From Aliikangiella coralliicola (GTDB lineage Bacteria; Pseudomonadota; Gammaproteobacteria; Enterobacterales; Kangiellaceae), in the NCBI RefSeq assembly GCF_007004725.1, contig NZ_ML660164.1, forward strand, positions 247,501 through 311,500: a stretch of 64,000 nucleotides of DNA, written 5' to 3'. The notes under the pieces are model-generated. The model saw only the letters and a program-made list of their open reading frames with translations. It made no database searches and was not told where the DNA came from. The position numbers and the translations under genes were made by a program. Positions 45,867-55,351 of the stretch are shown piece by piece. Every line of letters starts with the position of its first letter. Position 1 is the first letter of the stretch.

Positions 45867-47270
45867 TTATCTCTGGTTATACTGCGACTTTTTGATGTGG
45901 TGTTTTTCTAACAGTCGGGTAAAAGTGCGCCTTTCTTTATTCGCTAAACTTGCCGCTTTAGAGATATTACCATTGGTCGTTTTCATGATTTGATGAAGAT
46001 AGGTTTTTTCAAAGTCATTCAGGACTTTGGTTTTGGCTTCTTTATAGCCGAGGCGTAAATTAACCGAATCTAAAATATTAATATTTTTTAAAGAGTCGGA
46101 TAAATGTAAGTCTTCAAATTCGATAACACTAGAGCTACTCAAGAAAAAGGCGCGGCTAATAATATTTTCCAGCTCTCTGACATTTCCGGGGAAATCATAA
46201 CTTAACAACCACTGGTTAACTTTTTGAGCCAAAACTTTGGTCGCCTGGTTAAATTCGAGAGAGAGTTTGGAAAGGAAATATTGAGCAAGGTAAATGACAT
46301 CGTAGCCTCGTTGGTTTAAGGGAGGCAAGTCAATATGCATCATGTCGATTCTGAATAGTAAGTCTTCGCGAAAACTACCTGATTTCAGATCCTTATTTAA
46401 GTCTGCGTTTGTGGCGGAAATGATCCTGACATCTGTTTTGATCAGATTTTTTCCGCCAACGCGGCGAAGCTCGCCATCTTGCATATACCGCAAAAGAGAC
46501 ACTTGAACTTTCGGCGACAAACTATTGATCTCATCTAGAAATAATGTGCCGCCATCAGCTAATTCTATTAATCCTGTATGCTTACTCGCTGCGCCGGTAA
46601 ATGAACCTTTTTCGTGTCCAAATAGCTCACTGAGCGCTATGTCATCGGTCAGTGCGCCACAGTTGATTGGAATAAAAGGCCCGCTTGACCTCGGGCTCAT
46701 CTGGTGCAATGCGCGGGCAACAAGCTCTTTACCTGTGCCTGTTTCACCGTAAATGAGTGTTGGGGCATTGGTTGATGCAATTCGACCAATCAAATCTTCC
46801 ATCTGATTAAACACGCTTGAGTAAGTGCCTAGCTTCAGGCGTTGCATATACTCGTCAACTGAAAAAGTGTGGCTTAGTAATTTTTTCTGATAGACCTTTT
46901 GTCCATTAAACTGGAGTTGTTCTAACCCAATATCATTGTGTAAAAATTTTGACAGGGGAAGTGCAGCAAAATCTTTCAGAGATTTTTCTGCATCTGCTAA
47001 ACAATCATCGTAAACGATTAGCCAGATATTGGTAAAATGAGGGTCATCAACTTGATGAATGTGAGTCAGCGTTTCTTGATTATCAATAAATAAGATCCCG
47101 CATTCCTCAAATCGGGGAGTGATTGATTCTAACTCTATTATCTCAAATTTGATCTTATTTTTTGTTAAAAAATCTTCGAGCTGTTTGTTCTTTTTGGAAC
47201 CGGAATAGCAGAGCAATTGCTTTTTGTAAAAGCAATTGATAAGTCCATCTTTTGGCAAATTTACAAACAT
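45867..47270 (-). CDS. Sigma54-dependent activator of the T6SS (VasH-like)
   Basis: 467 residues. It opens promoters with sigma54 RNA polymerase through ATP hydrolysis. The N-terminal ~140 residues are a receiver-sized domain without a proper phosphate site. The AAA+ core has Walker A G-E-T-G-T-G-K-E (175-182), G-S-F-T-G-A (222-227, usual form GAFTGA) and Walker B G-G-T-L-F-L-D-E (240-247). The C-terminal Fis-type helix-turn-helix (~428-462, NGNISKAASLANKERRTFTRLL) binds enhancers. Divergent from nothing; it transcribes toward the T6SS operon, whose sigma54 promoter lies ~420 bp downstream of its stop. RNA polymerase targets include that promoter. Confidence 0.88.
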   Translation of the reverse strand: MFVNLPKDGLINCFYKKQLLCYSGSKKNKQLEDFLTKNKIKFEIIELESITPRFEECGILFIDNQETLTHIHQVDDPHFTNIWLIVYDDCLADAEKSLKDFAALPLSKFLHNDIGLEQLQFNGQKVYQKKLLSHTFSVDEYMQRLKLGTYSSVFNQMEDLIGRIASTNAPTLIYGETGTGKELVARALHQMSPRSSGPFIPINCGALTDDIALSELFGHEKGSFTGAASKHTGLIELADGGTLFLDEINSLSPKVQVSLLRYMQDGELRRVGGKNLIKTDVRIISATNADLNKDLKSGSFREDLLFRIDMMHIDLPPLNQRGYDVIYLAQYFLSKLSLEFNQATKVLAQKVNQWLLSYDFPGNVRELENIISRAFFLSSSSVIEFEDLHLSDSLKNINILDSVNLRLGYKEAKTKVLNDFEKTYLHQIMKTTNGNISKAASLANKERRTFTRLLEKHHIKKSQYNQR

Positions 47271-47891
47271 GGTTTTAAGTTAGTGTTGAAGTTTATGGTT
47301 GTTATTTGGCTAACCAAATTTGCGAACGAAAGAAAAATTTTCCATTTAATCTATATAATAGTAGAGAACCAACTTTAACTTTTCAAGCTAACTTCTTAAT
47401 TTTTAAAGGAATTATTATTTCAATTCGAGATTTAAAAGTCGAATTCCATAAAAATACAATCAAATTGTAGTTCGTATTTAGCAAATTGGTTGGAAAATCG
47501 CATTATTGGATTGAGTGATATTTACTTCAATAATATTGATAACACTAATAAAATAATCGAATTGATCGGCACTTTACCATTAATGCAAACTGCATACTCC
47601 AATAAGGCATTTCTAAAAATTTAAGTGGTTTTTATCACTAACGTAATTTATTACAAATCGAAATTTGGACTGCCGCTGTCTTAAACTAGATTGCCACTAC
47701 TTTTTTTCTTCAAATCTTGGAGTGCAGATTTGAAGCCGACACTCGGTTTTGCATCTTTCACAAAGCTCGTTTGTAGCCTTATGTAACACACTGTTGTAGT
47801 TTTGTTATCTGCGGTAATAATTCCTTGTTTGAGATATGAATCCTCTTTAATGTGAAATGGACTCCAGTTAAAGCATTAAAGAGGTGACATT
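47271..47891. other. 621-bp intergenic region between divergent genes
   Basis: AT-rich, with promoters for the sigma54 activator (minus) and the metalloprotease (plus). The last bases, AAAGAGGTGACATT before ATG 47892, hold that gene's ribosome-binding site. I found no RNA gene, long repeat or sigma54 site here. Confidence 0.6.
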
Positions 47892-50522
47892 ATGCAGCTA
47901 AAATCATTCATTTTATCCGGTGCGTTATTATGCTCCCTGTCGAGCAATGCCAGTGAACAAATTGATGGTTTGTGGGAAACGAACAACGCGGTAAGCGCGA
48001 AACAAAAACCTGGTGCACAGGAGGGAAGCGAAGACCAACGTCATTTGAAACTGGCATTTGATGTCTTTGCCAGTAAGCTTCATTTAGCGCCGGCACAAAA
48101 ATTATCTAGTCATGGTGTAGAAGTTGACTTGCCGTTACCGAATGGAAAATTTGTTCGTTTCGAATTGTTTGAGTCGTCAATCATGGAAGAAAGTCTTACC
48201 AAAAAATATCCTCAAATAAAGACTTACTGGGGGCGCCAGGTCGGTAACCCTGAAAACACTGGTCGATTCGATCTGACCCCTCATGGGTTTCACGGCATGT
48301 TTCAATACGCGGGCGAACAAGTTTTTATCGACCCTGAAACACGCGAAGATACCAGTGGTTATGTGACTTATTTAAAATCAGCATCCGGTATTCGCGATCA
48401 AAAACGTTCTTTTCATGACCGCGTAATCAGGCGTGGAAACAACCAATCGCGGTTCAATAAATCATCGAATAAAGCCATACAAACTGATGCGGTTGAAAGG
48501 CAATACCGGATAGCGGTTGCGGTCACTGGAGAATATACCCAGTTTCATGGCGGTACCAAAGAAAAAGGACTAGCTGCGGTCGCCACGGCAATCAATAGAG
48601 TTAACCAGGTTTATCAAAATGACCTGGCAGTGAAGTTTGTTTTAGTTGGTGCCAATGACAAGTTAATTTATACCGATGCGGCCTCTGATCCCTACACAAA
48701 TACCGATAGCGACTTGGATACGAATACCGCAAACATCGATAAAGAAATCGGCGCTGATAACTATGATATCGGCCATATTTTTGTCACAACCGGCGGTGGT
48801 GTCGCTGGATTTGAAGTGGTTTGTAGTAGTTCGAAAGGTGACGGATTAACTGGTTCTGAATCACCAAATGGCGATGCATTTCATATCGATTATGTTGCCC
48901 ATGAAATCGGCCATCAGTTTGGTGCCGAACATACTTTTAATGGTTGTGACGATAATCGTGCAGAGCAGTGGGCATTTGAACCAGGTAGTGGAACAACAAT
49001 TATGGGCTACGCCGGCCTTTGTGATGACCGAAATGTGCAGAATAACTCTGACCCTTATTTTCACACGAAATCTGTTTCGCAGATGTTTCAATTTATCAGT
49101 CAGGGAGGCGGTGCAAGTTGTGCAGTTAAGAAGGATTTAAGCAATCAATCTCCCACGGTTAATGCGGGGAATGACTTTACTATTCCGGCGCAAACGCCTT
49201 TCGAGCTAACGGGATCTGCGACAGATAACGACACTGGCGATCAAACAAAATTGAGTTACACCTGGGAGCAGACTGACTTAGGTCCAGAGGAAAAAACTGC
49301 GAGCGATATGGTAGATGACGGCCGCAGACCTCTGTTTCGCTCGTTTGAACCGAGCAGTAGTGCGAGCAGAACTTTTCCCCGTTTGAGCGATGTGTTAGCC
49401 GGCACAACTACTAAAGGAGAAACTTATCCTACAACTAGCCGAGATTTGAATTTCACCCTGACGGTCAGGGACACCAAAGGTGGCGTAGGTACTGATGCAA
49501 CCAAAATCACGGTGAAAAAGGAAGCTGGGCCATTTAAGATAACCGCACCTGACGGCGGCCAGTGGTCTGGCGGTAGTCAGCAAACTGTGAGTTGGGATGT
49601 CGCTAATACTAACGTTGCGCCAATTAACTGCACAGTGGTTGATATCAGTTTATCGACAGATGGAGGGCAAAATTTCACTCACACTTTAGCCACAAACACA
49701 GCAAATGATGGCACTGAAATTATCACAGTTCCCAGTGCTGACAGCTCTTCAGGACGTGTAAAAGTAAAATGTTCTGACAACGTATTTTTCGCTATTAATG
49801 GCAAAAATATAACCGTTGGCAATGGCGGCGGTGGCGGAGGAGGTGGCGGTGGTAATCAAGCACCACGGATAACCGGGCAACAATCGCTATCGCTTGATGA
49901 AGACGCTAATATCACGATTAAACTGACGGATTTGACCGTTGTTGACGGCGATAATAATTTTCCTGCAGATTTTACGCTGAAGTTAGTAGCAGGGAGTAAC
50001 TATAGTTTAGATGGAAATCGCGTTACGCCGACAGCGAACTTTAACGGTGAACTTTCAATCCCGGTAACAGTAAATGATGGCAAAGCCGATAGTAATAGTT
50101 TCGCTCTTAAAGTGACTGTGAATGCGGTGAATGATGCGCCTAGCGCTCAGGATGATCAATTCCAGGTTGAGCAAGATTCAGCAAGCACGGCAATCGATGT
50201 GTTAGCGAATGATTCAGATGTCGATAGTGGTGATACCCTGACTATTAGCGCGATAAGTTATTCTGGTAGTTCAACAGTAAGCCATGATAACCAGCGAATT
50301 AATTACCAGCCTGCGGCGAATTTTCATGGAACCGAAACGATTCAATACACCATCAGTGATAAAGCTGGTGCAACTACGACAGCGACATTAACCGTTACAG
50401 TGACACAAAAAAGCGGTGGTGGTAATGGTGGAGGTAACACTGGCGGCGGTAGTTCTGGTGGCGGTAGCCTGGGATGGTTACTCATGCTAGGTCTGTTAGT
50501 TTGTGCACGCAGAAAATTTTAG
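47892..50522 (+). CDS. Secreted reprolysin-like zinc metalloprotease with PKD/cadherin-like repeats and GlyGly-CTERM-like tail
   Basis: 876 residues. Signal peptide (1-20), propeptide-like N-terminal region with DKPTYWGRQVGNPENTGRFDLTPHGFHGMF-type features, and a metalloprotease domain (~200-420) with the zinc motif H337-E-I-G-H341-Q-F-G-A-E-H347, as in reprolysin/M12B-like peptidases. Then follow an Ig/PKD-like region (~420-560), a Pro-rich-free KITAPDGGQWSGGSQQTVSWD domain, a Gly linker and two cadherin/tandem-95-like repeats (NAVNDAPSAQDDQFQVEQDSASTAIDVLANDSDVDSGD). The end GGG-SS-GGG-SLGWLLMLGLLV-CARRKF is a GlyGly-CTERM anchor. It probably acts on the cell surface or is released, after rhombosortase cleavage, to degrade extracellular protein. 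Confidence 0.87.
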   Translation: MQLKSFILSGALLCSLSSNASEQIDGLWETNNAVSAKQKPGAQEGSEDQRHLKLAFDVFASKLHLAPAQKLSSHGVEVDLPLPNGKFVRFELFESSIMEESLTKKYPQIKTYWGRQVGNPENTGRFDLTPHGFHGMFQYAGEQVFIDPETREDTSGYVTYLKSASGIRDQKRSFHDRVIRRGNNQSRFNKSSNKAIQTDAVERQYRIAVAVTGEYTQFHGGTKEKGLAAVATAINRVNQVYQNDLAVKFVLVGANDKLIYTDAASDPYTNTDSDLDTNTANIDKEIGADNYDIGHIFVTTGGGVAGFEVVCSSSKGDGLTGSESPNGDAFHIDYVAHEIGHQFGAEHTFNGCDDNRAEQWAFEPGSGTTIMGYAGLCDDRNVQNNSDPYFHTKSVSQMFQFISQGGGASCAVKKDLSNQSPTVNAGNDFTIPAQTPFELTGSATDNDTGDQTKLSYTWEQTDLGPEEKTASDMVDDGRRPLFRSFEPSSSASRTFPRLSDVLAGTTTKGETYPTTSRDLNFTLTVRDTKGGVGTDATKITVKKEAGPFKITAPDGGQWSGGSQQTVSWDVANTNVAPINCTVVDISLSTDGGQNFTHTLATNTANDGTEIITVPSADSSSGRVKVKCSDNVFFAINGKNITVGNGGGGGGGGGGNQAPRITGQQSLSLDEDANITIKLTDLTVVDGDNNFPADFTLKLVAGSNYSLDGNRVTPTANFNGELSIPVTVNDGKADSNSFALKVTVNAVNDAPSAQDDQFQVEQDSASTAIDVLANDSDVDSGDTLTISAISYSGSSTVSHDNQRINYQPAANFHGTETIQYTISDKAGATTTATLTVTVTQKSGGGNGGGNTGGGSSGGGSLGWLLMLGLLVCARRKF

Positions 50523-50579
50523 GGTAAAGATAGCAATAGGCTCTAAAGTAACTTGATTGCAAAATAAAATAGTTACCTG

Positions 50580-50607
50580 GAAAAGCTCTGAGTAATCAGA
50601 GCTTTTC
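50580..50607 (+). terminator. Rho-independent terminator, 12-bp stem
   Basis: GAAAAGCTCTGA, loop GTAA, TCAGAGCTTTTC: a perfect 12-bp stem, ending in a T-run within the second arm. It follows the metalloprotease gene and precedes the next start by about 23 nt. Confidence 0.85.
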
Positions 50608-50629
50608 GATAACTCGCAGGAAAATATAA

Positions 50630-51031
50630 ATGAAATTCGCTTTAAATAAACGACACATGGTGATTGGTAGTATTGTCGTAATGGTGTTAACCGCGTGTCA
50701 CTCGACGCAACCACAACTAACTAAGCGTGAGCAACAAGCGGTTGAAAAGCTTAATTGGATTGATACCACCGATGCTGAAAAAGAATTGAGCAAATCGCTT
50801 CAAATAAAAGACTACCGCCTTTACTCTAAAGGTACCAGAGGTGGTGGTTTGATTGGTATTTCCAGTGAGCAGCAACAGCTTGCGTTACAGAAATGTGGGA
50901 AGAAAAAGACACCTGGCCTCACTGATGTACGTTATGGGAAGATACATACCCAATATGTCAGGAAAGTGCGCGAATTTGCTACCAAATTTAATCTTGAAAT
51001 GTTGCGTTATTGCCTCAATAATAAGTCATAG
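50630..51031 (+). CDS. Hypothetical small lipoprotein
   Basis: 133 residues with a basic N-terminus, a hydrophobic stretch and lipobox V-L-T-A-C near residue 23. The mature part is charged, Gln/Lys-rich and mostly helical except a Gly-rich TRGGGLIGISS loop (~66-76). Two Cys remain (KCGKKK, YCLNN). I do not recognise the family. It begins after a terminator and is followed by the small peptide gene. Confidence 0.65.
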   Translation: MKFALNKRHMVIGSIVVMVLTACHSTQPQLTKREQQAVEKLNWIDTTDAEKELSKSLQIKDYRLYSKGTRGGGLIGISSEQQQLALQKCGKKKTPGLTDVRYGKIHTQYVRKVREFATKFNLEMLRYCLNNKS

Positions 51032-51156
51032 TGAAGAGGCAAATTAGAATAAAAGCAAATAAAAACAGAGTGTTACATATATCACTTGATGTTAACGCTG
51101 GTTTTATTCTATACTCGATTCCATAGCCGATGGCTAAGTTGAAAGAGGAAACGAAG

Positions 51157-51231
51157 ATGAATGGCTTAATTTATTTAGAAGAAGATTGGGGCCCATTGAG
51201 TGATGAAATCCCTCCAGGCACCAAAGAATAA
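51157..51231 (+). CDS. Possible 24-residue peptide gene
   Basis: ATG 51157 is preceded by AGAGGA at good spacing. The frame gives 24 residues (begins MNGLIYLEEDWG, ends PPGTKE) and a stop at 51229. A T-run terminator follows 30 nt later, so the unit has a start, stop and terminator of its own. The peptide is acidic, with two Trp/Pro-rich motifs and no signal or Cys. It could be a leader, a regulatory peptide or a chance frame. No maturation gene is adjacent. Confidence 0.4.
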   Translation: MNGLIYLEEDWGPLSDEIPPGTKE

Positions 51232-51260
51232 TAAGAGTCAACTGTAACTCATTGATAATA

Positions 51261-51282
51261 AAGACCTTAATTGGTCTTTTTT
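51261..51282 (+). terminator. Rho-independent terminator
   Basis: AAGACC / GGTCTT arms around TTAATT with a T-run. It follows the short peptide frame and precedes the next gene by 19 nt. Confidence 0.8.
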
Positions 51283-51300
51283 GTTATTAGGAAACCTGAC

Positions 51301-51951
51301 ATGGACGCTTGCCTTGCCGATAATGGCCTTTTCTATTGTATTTCAATCACCCACCCTGTTGTTTTTGTTGCGCTGGCTGCCGCTATCGTTGCTGTTTTTG
51401 GTATTGCATTTCAGCGAAAAACGGCACGTGAGAAGAATTCTATTGATTTTGAAGAATCTTATAAGAAAAACACCAACATTAAAAACGCGATGCTAGAGAT
51501 ATATTCTCTGAATGAATCAAAGGTTCGAGCACTGATAAAAGATGACGGTTCGGTTGATGATAATGATAAGTCGGTTATCGCAATTCGACGGGTTTTAAAT
51601 GAGTGGGAGCGAGCCGCTACTGCAATCAGTCATCAGGTTTACGACAATCAGTATTTGTATCAAATTTATGGAACGACCGTGTTAAATTTATTTGATGTTT
51701 TGCATCCATTTATCACCGCCAGACAAAACAAAAATTCCCGCCTTTATATTAATTTTCAGTTGCTGGCTGTCGACTGGATTATTAAACGTAAAAGAGATGA
51801 AGGATATAACTATCCAAAACAATTGAAAGAAGCTCAGCAGCATATTCATTATTATTGTGACCATAAAAATGCTAAGGGGAGTTTGATTGAGTTGCGAAAA
51901 GGATACGATAAGTTAAAGGAGGTTATGGATTCTATGTATGACAAGCGTTAA
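51301..51951 (+). CDS. Membrane-anchored DUF4760-like protein
   Basis: 216 residues from ATG 51301 (AGGAA upstream; the TTG at 51271 lies inside the terminator). One N-terminal membrane helix (~13-35) is followed by a long cytoplasmic helical region: RKTAREKNSIDFEESYKKNTNIKNAMLEIYSLNESKV, then AIRRVLNEWERAATAISHQVYDNQYLYQIYGTTVLNLFDVLHPFITARQNK. This pattern is that of DUF4760 proteins, whose function is unknown. It is not part of an obvious operon. Confidence 0.65.
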   Translation: MDACLADNGLFYCISITHPVVFVALAAAIVAVFGIAFQRKTAREKNSIDFEESYKKNTNIKNAMLEIYSLNESKVRALIKDDGSVDDNDKSVIAIRRVLNEWERAATAISHQVYDNQYLYQIYGTTVLNLFDVLHPFITARQNKNSRLYINFQLLAVDWIIKRKRDEGYNYPKQLKEAQQHIHYYCDHKNAKGSLIELRKGYDKLKEVMDSMYDKR

Positions 51952-52022
51952 CTTTAATTATGATTTTATTTATTTATTTTTCCTGATTTGCAGGAATTTA
52001 ATCGACAATAAAGAGGAAGTAC

Positions 52023-52346
52023 ATGAAAAAGTTAGTTTTAGCCATATTAATGATCTTATCGTTTAAAGTTCAGGCTATTGAGTGGGTTTATGTCTCTGAT
52101 ATGAGCAAATTAAAATGGCAGTTGGTATCGAGTGGGGAAGTTTATTTTCGAAACTTGAATGAGTTTAATAGCGCCCAGGGAGGCTGTTGTTATAGTTACA
52201 AGCTAGATACGACCACGCCGGCTGGAAAAGCAATGTGGAGTACAATATTAGCGAAAATGGCAGCCAGAGCTCCACTTAACCTTGGTTTTCCGCAGGTCGG
52301 CAGCGCCAATAACGTTCAAACATTATATGCTGTAGGGATCTATTAA
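52023..52346 (+). CDS. Hypothetical small exported protein
   Basis: 107 residues with a signal peptide (1-19, cleavage after VQA). The mature part is short, with WVYVSDMSKLKWQLVSSGEVYFRNL, a Cys pair in GGCCYSYKLDT and an aromatic end. I do not recognise it. GAGGA is near the start codon and a strong terminator follows the stop. Confidence 0.6.
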   Translation: MKKLVLAILMILSFKVQAIEWVYVSDMSKLKWQLVSSGEVYFRNLNEFNSAQGGCCYSYKLDTTTPAGKAMWSTILAKMAARAPLNLGFPQVGSANNVQTLYAVGIY

Positions 52347-52351
52347 TATTG

Positions 52352-52390
52352 ATAGCCATCCTTCTAATAAAATAGAAGGATGGCTATTTT
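52352..52390 (+). terminator. Rho-independent terminator between convergent genes
   Basis: ATAGCCATCCTTCT and its complement form a 14-bp stem around an AATAAAAT loop, followed by TTTT. It sits between the stops at 52346 and 52418 (convergent) and can serve both. Confidence 0.85.
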
Positions 52391-52417
52391 TCAATATAAA
52401 TTAGTCATTAAGTTTTA

Positions 52418-55351
52418 TTATTTAAAAACAGACTCTATCGATTTAATTTCAATATTTTTGCTGTCAATTTTCAGTGGATACTTTGCAATAATTTTATCTT
52501 CACTAACAATTTCTGCAGGTTTTTCACTGTTATATTTCATCGGTGAATTTTGCTCTTCAGCTAAACGCTTTTTCATATCTTTTGCATCCTTGGTAATGAA
52601 TACAAAGTGCATGTTTTCGAGCTGTAGATGCTTTTTAATCACCTGGTTCACTTTATCCAATGTCAATTGGTCGAGCCCTTTTCGAACGTAGTCAACAAAA
52701 CCTTCCGTGTCGTAAAACTTAGAGTCAACTGCGTAACCCAAAATTCGGCTTTGGCTATCGACAAGTTGAGGAACGTAATTACGTAAGAAGTTTTTAGTCG
52801 ATTCAAACTGTTCTTGTGTTAATCCATTTTTAATCAGCTTTTCCATTTCCCACATGGCTGTACGAGTTGCAAAATGCGCATCGTTAGCTGAGCGCAACGG
52901 TCGGATCCAAACTTGGAAAATTTGTTGTGAACGAGGAACATTGACAACGGGTTTAGTGGTGAACATGCCGCTAGGGAAATATTCAATATATGCATAGTCA
53001 CCATAGTTCATACCTCTCAAGGCACGAATGCGTTGGTAGAGGTAAGAGTTACTATTACGATGCTCGCCCAACCAGGAGCGAACTAACCAAAGAGCAACCC
53101 AGTCCTCGTCGCCACGTTTAACGTCAATTGGGAAGCCAAAAGAAACCGCTGTAGACAGCGTATTCTTTTCGACAATTGTTGCATGACGTCCTTTAAGTTT
53201 TGGTGCTGCAGCGATGGTAGATGGCATTTTTTTCCACTGAGGTAATTTTGCCATATCACTGACGATCTTATTTTTGAAGGTTTTTGGATAGTTACCTGCA
53301 ATCGCTAAAGTCAGATTATTTTGGGTGAGCTGAGTTTGATAAAAATCCTTGACGTCATTCAGCGTGAGCTTTTTGATGTCGTCGACGTGACCTGAGTTTA
53401 ATGCGCCATATGAGTGACCTGCATAGAGTGCTTCATACAATACTTCCTTACCCAGTTCTTCATCGTTGCTTGACTTGAGGCTATTTTCGATGTTGTTAAT
53501 AAGTTGATCTTTCAGGCGTTTAAAATCTTCTTCTCGCCAGCCTGGCTGTAGCATTTGCTCACTCACTAAACCGTACCATTGGGCCAGGTTGTCACGGTGT
53601 ACACTGCCATTAAAAATGAAAATTTCTTTATCAACTCTAAAACCAAATCGGCCGGCTAATGGGTACATGGCTTGCTGAATATCGTTATAGGTTCGAGAAA
53701 CCGTTCCGCCATCGGCGATCATCATTGCAGTTAATGCAGCCAAGCCTTTTTTACCTTGCGGATCTTGCGCAGTACCTGTGTTAAACCACCAACTAATATC
53801 AATTAAGTCTGAGCTGGTTGGTTGCAGCAGAGTTTTTATCTGCACATTTGGTTGATGAGTATTTTTACTGGCACGATCTAAATCAACGCGACCGTCAAAT
53901 TTGGCCAATGCTGCTTTTGGTGACATGGTCACCATGGTCAGGTTGTCATCTGTAAAATAAGTGGTTGCGTATCGCTTGATGTCTTGCGGTGTAATTTTTG
54001 CAAATGTCCGATACAAACGGTTAAGGAATTCTGGATCTCTTTCGAAATGTACGTAACTTGCCAAAGTGCTTGCAATGCTATCGGTTGAATCTAAAGTACG
54101 GGCAAATGAATACTTTAAGTTATTCTTAATATCATTAAGACGTTTTTCATCTAGCAATTCAGTACGAGCTCGAATGAGCGTTTTAGTGATAGCTTGTTTA
54201 ACTTCTTCTGCATACTTTTCATCTTTTAACTGAGTGTAAATGTAGAGTAATTGCGGATCTTTTCTGTCAGGGAAATAAGCGCCGACAAATTGGACCATTT
54301 GTCGATCAATGACCAGATCTCGATACAAGTCTGAAGACTCAGAAAAATAGGCTTCGCTTAGCAAATCAAGGGAAGGTTTATCCTTTTTATTTTCATCAAG
54401 CGCCGGACCGCGAAACGCCATAGTGATATAAGTATTTGGCGTTTTTTCGAACTGTAAGTGTTGGTAGATTTGCTTTTCCTGTGGTGGCTCTTTTGGAATA
54501 GAAACTTCAGTTTTCTGAGTTTTCCAGACGCCCCAGTATTTTTTCACCCAGTCAACGGTTTTGTTAACATCAACATCACCAACAACGATTACGCTGGCAA
54601 ATTGTGGCGTGTACCAACGCTTAAAAAAAGTTTTCGAATAATCGAACTGGTTAGGCATGTCTTCGATATCTCGAAGGAAACCCATGGTTGTATGCTTATA
54701 AGTATGTTGCTTAAAAGCGAGGTCGCGGATCCCTTCAAACATTTTACGGAATGGGCTAGAAGAGTTTTTCAGATACTCACCTTTAACCGCCAGCGCTTCA
54801 GTGCGAAATTCAGCTTCCGTATAAAACAGGTTTTGAAAGCGATCAGCTTCTAACATTAACATTTTTTCCAAGTGTTCTTTTGGAAAAGAAATATGATAGT
54901 TAGTTAAGTCATCGCTTGTGTAAGCATTGCCATCAACACCGGCATTTTTAAGAATTTTACTATATTCAGCTTGCGGGAAATTTTTAGTTCCTTTGAACAT
55001 CATATGTTCAAAAAAATGGGCAAATCCAGATTTACCAGGTTCTACTTCATTGCGTGAGCCGGTTTGCATCGGAATTTGTAGAGATACCAGATCTGGATAG
55101 TCGGTTTTCACAACAATGACTTTTAAACCATTTTCCAGCGTTTCCATGTGATAGGGCAGGTTAAATATTTTCTCTGCTGCCGCGTTGTTTGATTGTTTGC
55201 TAGATACATTAGCTGATGCGGTAGTATTGTTGACTGTTGTACAACTCGAGATCATTCCGGCCAGCAGACAAAGGGAAAGCCCTTTTCTGAATAGGCTGGC
55301 TTTTTCACCACCAATGCCTATGGCGTTTTTCATATTCTGCGTAAATTTCAT
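52418..55351 (-). CDS. M16 (pitrilysin-family) zinc peptidase lipoprotein
   Basis: 977 residues. The signal ends in lipobox S-S-C37. The first M16 domain holds the inverted zinc site H112-x-x-E115-H116 (AHFFEHMMFKGT). A second M16 half follows with matching folds (residues ~510-930, IDISWWFNTGTAQDPQGKKGLAALTAMMIADGG), lacking the zinc motif, as in two-domain family members. Cleaves small peptides or misfolded proteins in the periplasm. Two Cys/charge features in the C-terminus are not unusual. A single gene with ATGAAA start and GAAGG RBS upstream. Confidence 0.9.
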   Translation of the reverse strand: MKFTQNMKNAIGIGGEKASLFRKGLSLCLLAGMISSCTTVNNTTASANVSSKQSNNAAAEKIFNLPYHMETLENGLKVIVVKTDYPDLVSLQIPMQTGSRNEVEPGKSGFAHFFEHMMFKGTKNFPQAEYSKILKNAGVDGNAYTSDDLTNYHISFPKEHLEKMLMLEADRFQNLFYTEAEFRTEALAVKGEYLKNSSSPFRKMFEGIRDLAFKQHTYKHTTMGFLRDIEDMPNQFDYSKTFFKRWYTPQFASVIVVGDVDVNKTVDWVKKYWGVWKTQKTEVSIPKEPPQEKQIYQHLQFEKTPNTYITMAFRGPALDENKKDKPSLDLLSEAYFSESSDLYRDLVIDRQMVQFVGAYFPDRKDPQLLYIYTQLKDEKYAEEVKQAITKTLIRARTELLDEKRLNDIKNNLKYSFARTLDSTDSIASTLASYVHFERDPEFLNRLYRTFAKITPQDIKRYATTYFTDDNLTMVTMSPKAALAKFDGRVDLDRASKNTHQPNVQIKTLLQPTSSDLIDISWWFNTGTAQDPQGKKGLAALTAMMIADGGTVSRTYNDIQQAMYPLAGRFGFRVDKEIFIFNGSVHRDNLAQWYGLVSEQMLQPGWREEDFKRLKDQLINNIENSLKSSNDEELGKEVLYEALYAGHSYGALNSGHVDDIKKLTLNDVKDFYQTQLTQNNLTLAIAGNYPKTFKNKIVSDMAKLPQWKKMPSTIAAAPKLKGRHATIVEKNTLSTAVSFGFPIDVKRGDEDWVALWLVRSWLGEHRNSNSYLYQRIRALRGMNYGDYAYIEYFPSGMFTTKPVVNVPRSQQIFQVWIRPLRSANDAHFATRTAMWEMEKLIKNGLTQEQFESTKNFLRNYVPQLVDSQSRILGYAVDSKFYDTEGFVDYVRKGLDQLTLDKVNQVIKKHLQLENMHFVFITKDAKDMKKRLAEEQNSPMKYNSEKPAEIVSEDKIIAKYPLKIDSKNIEIKSIESVFK

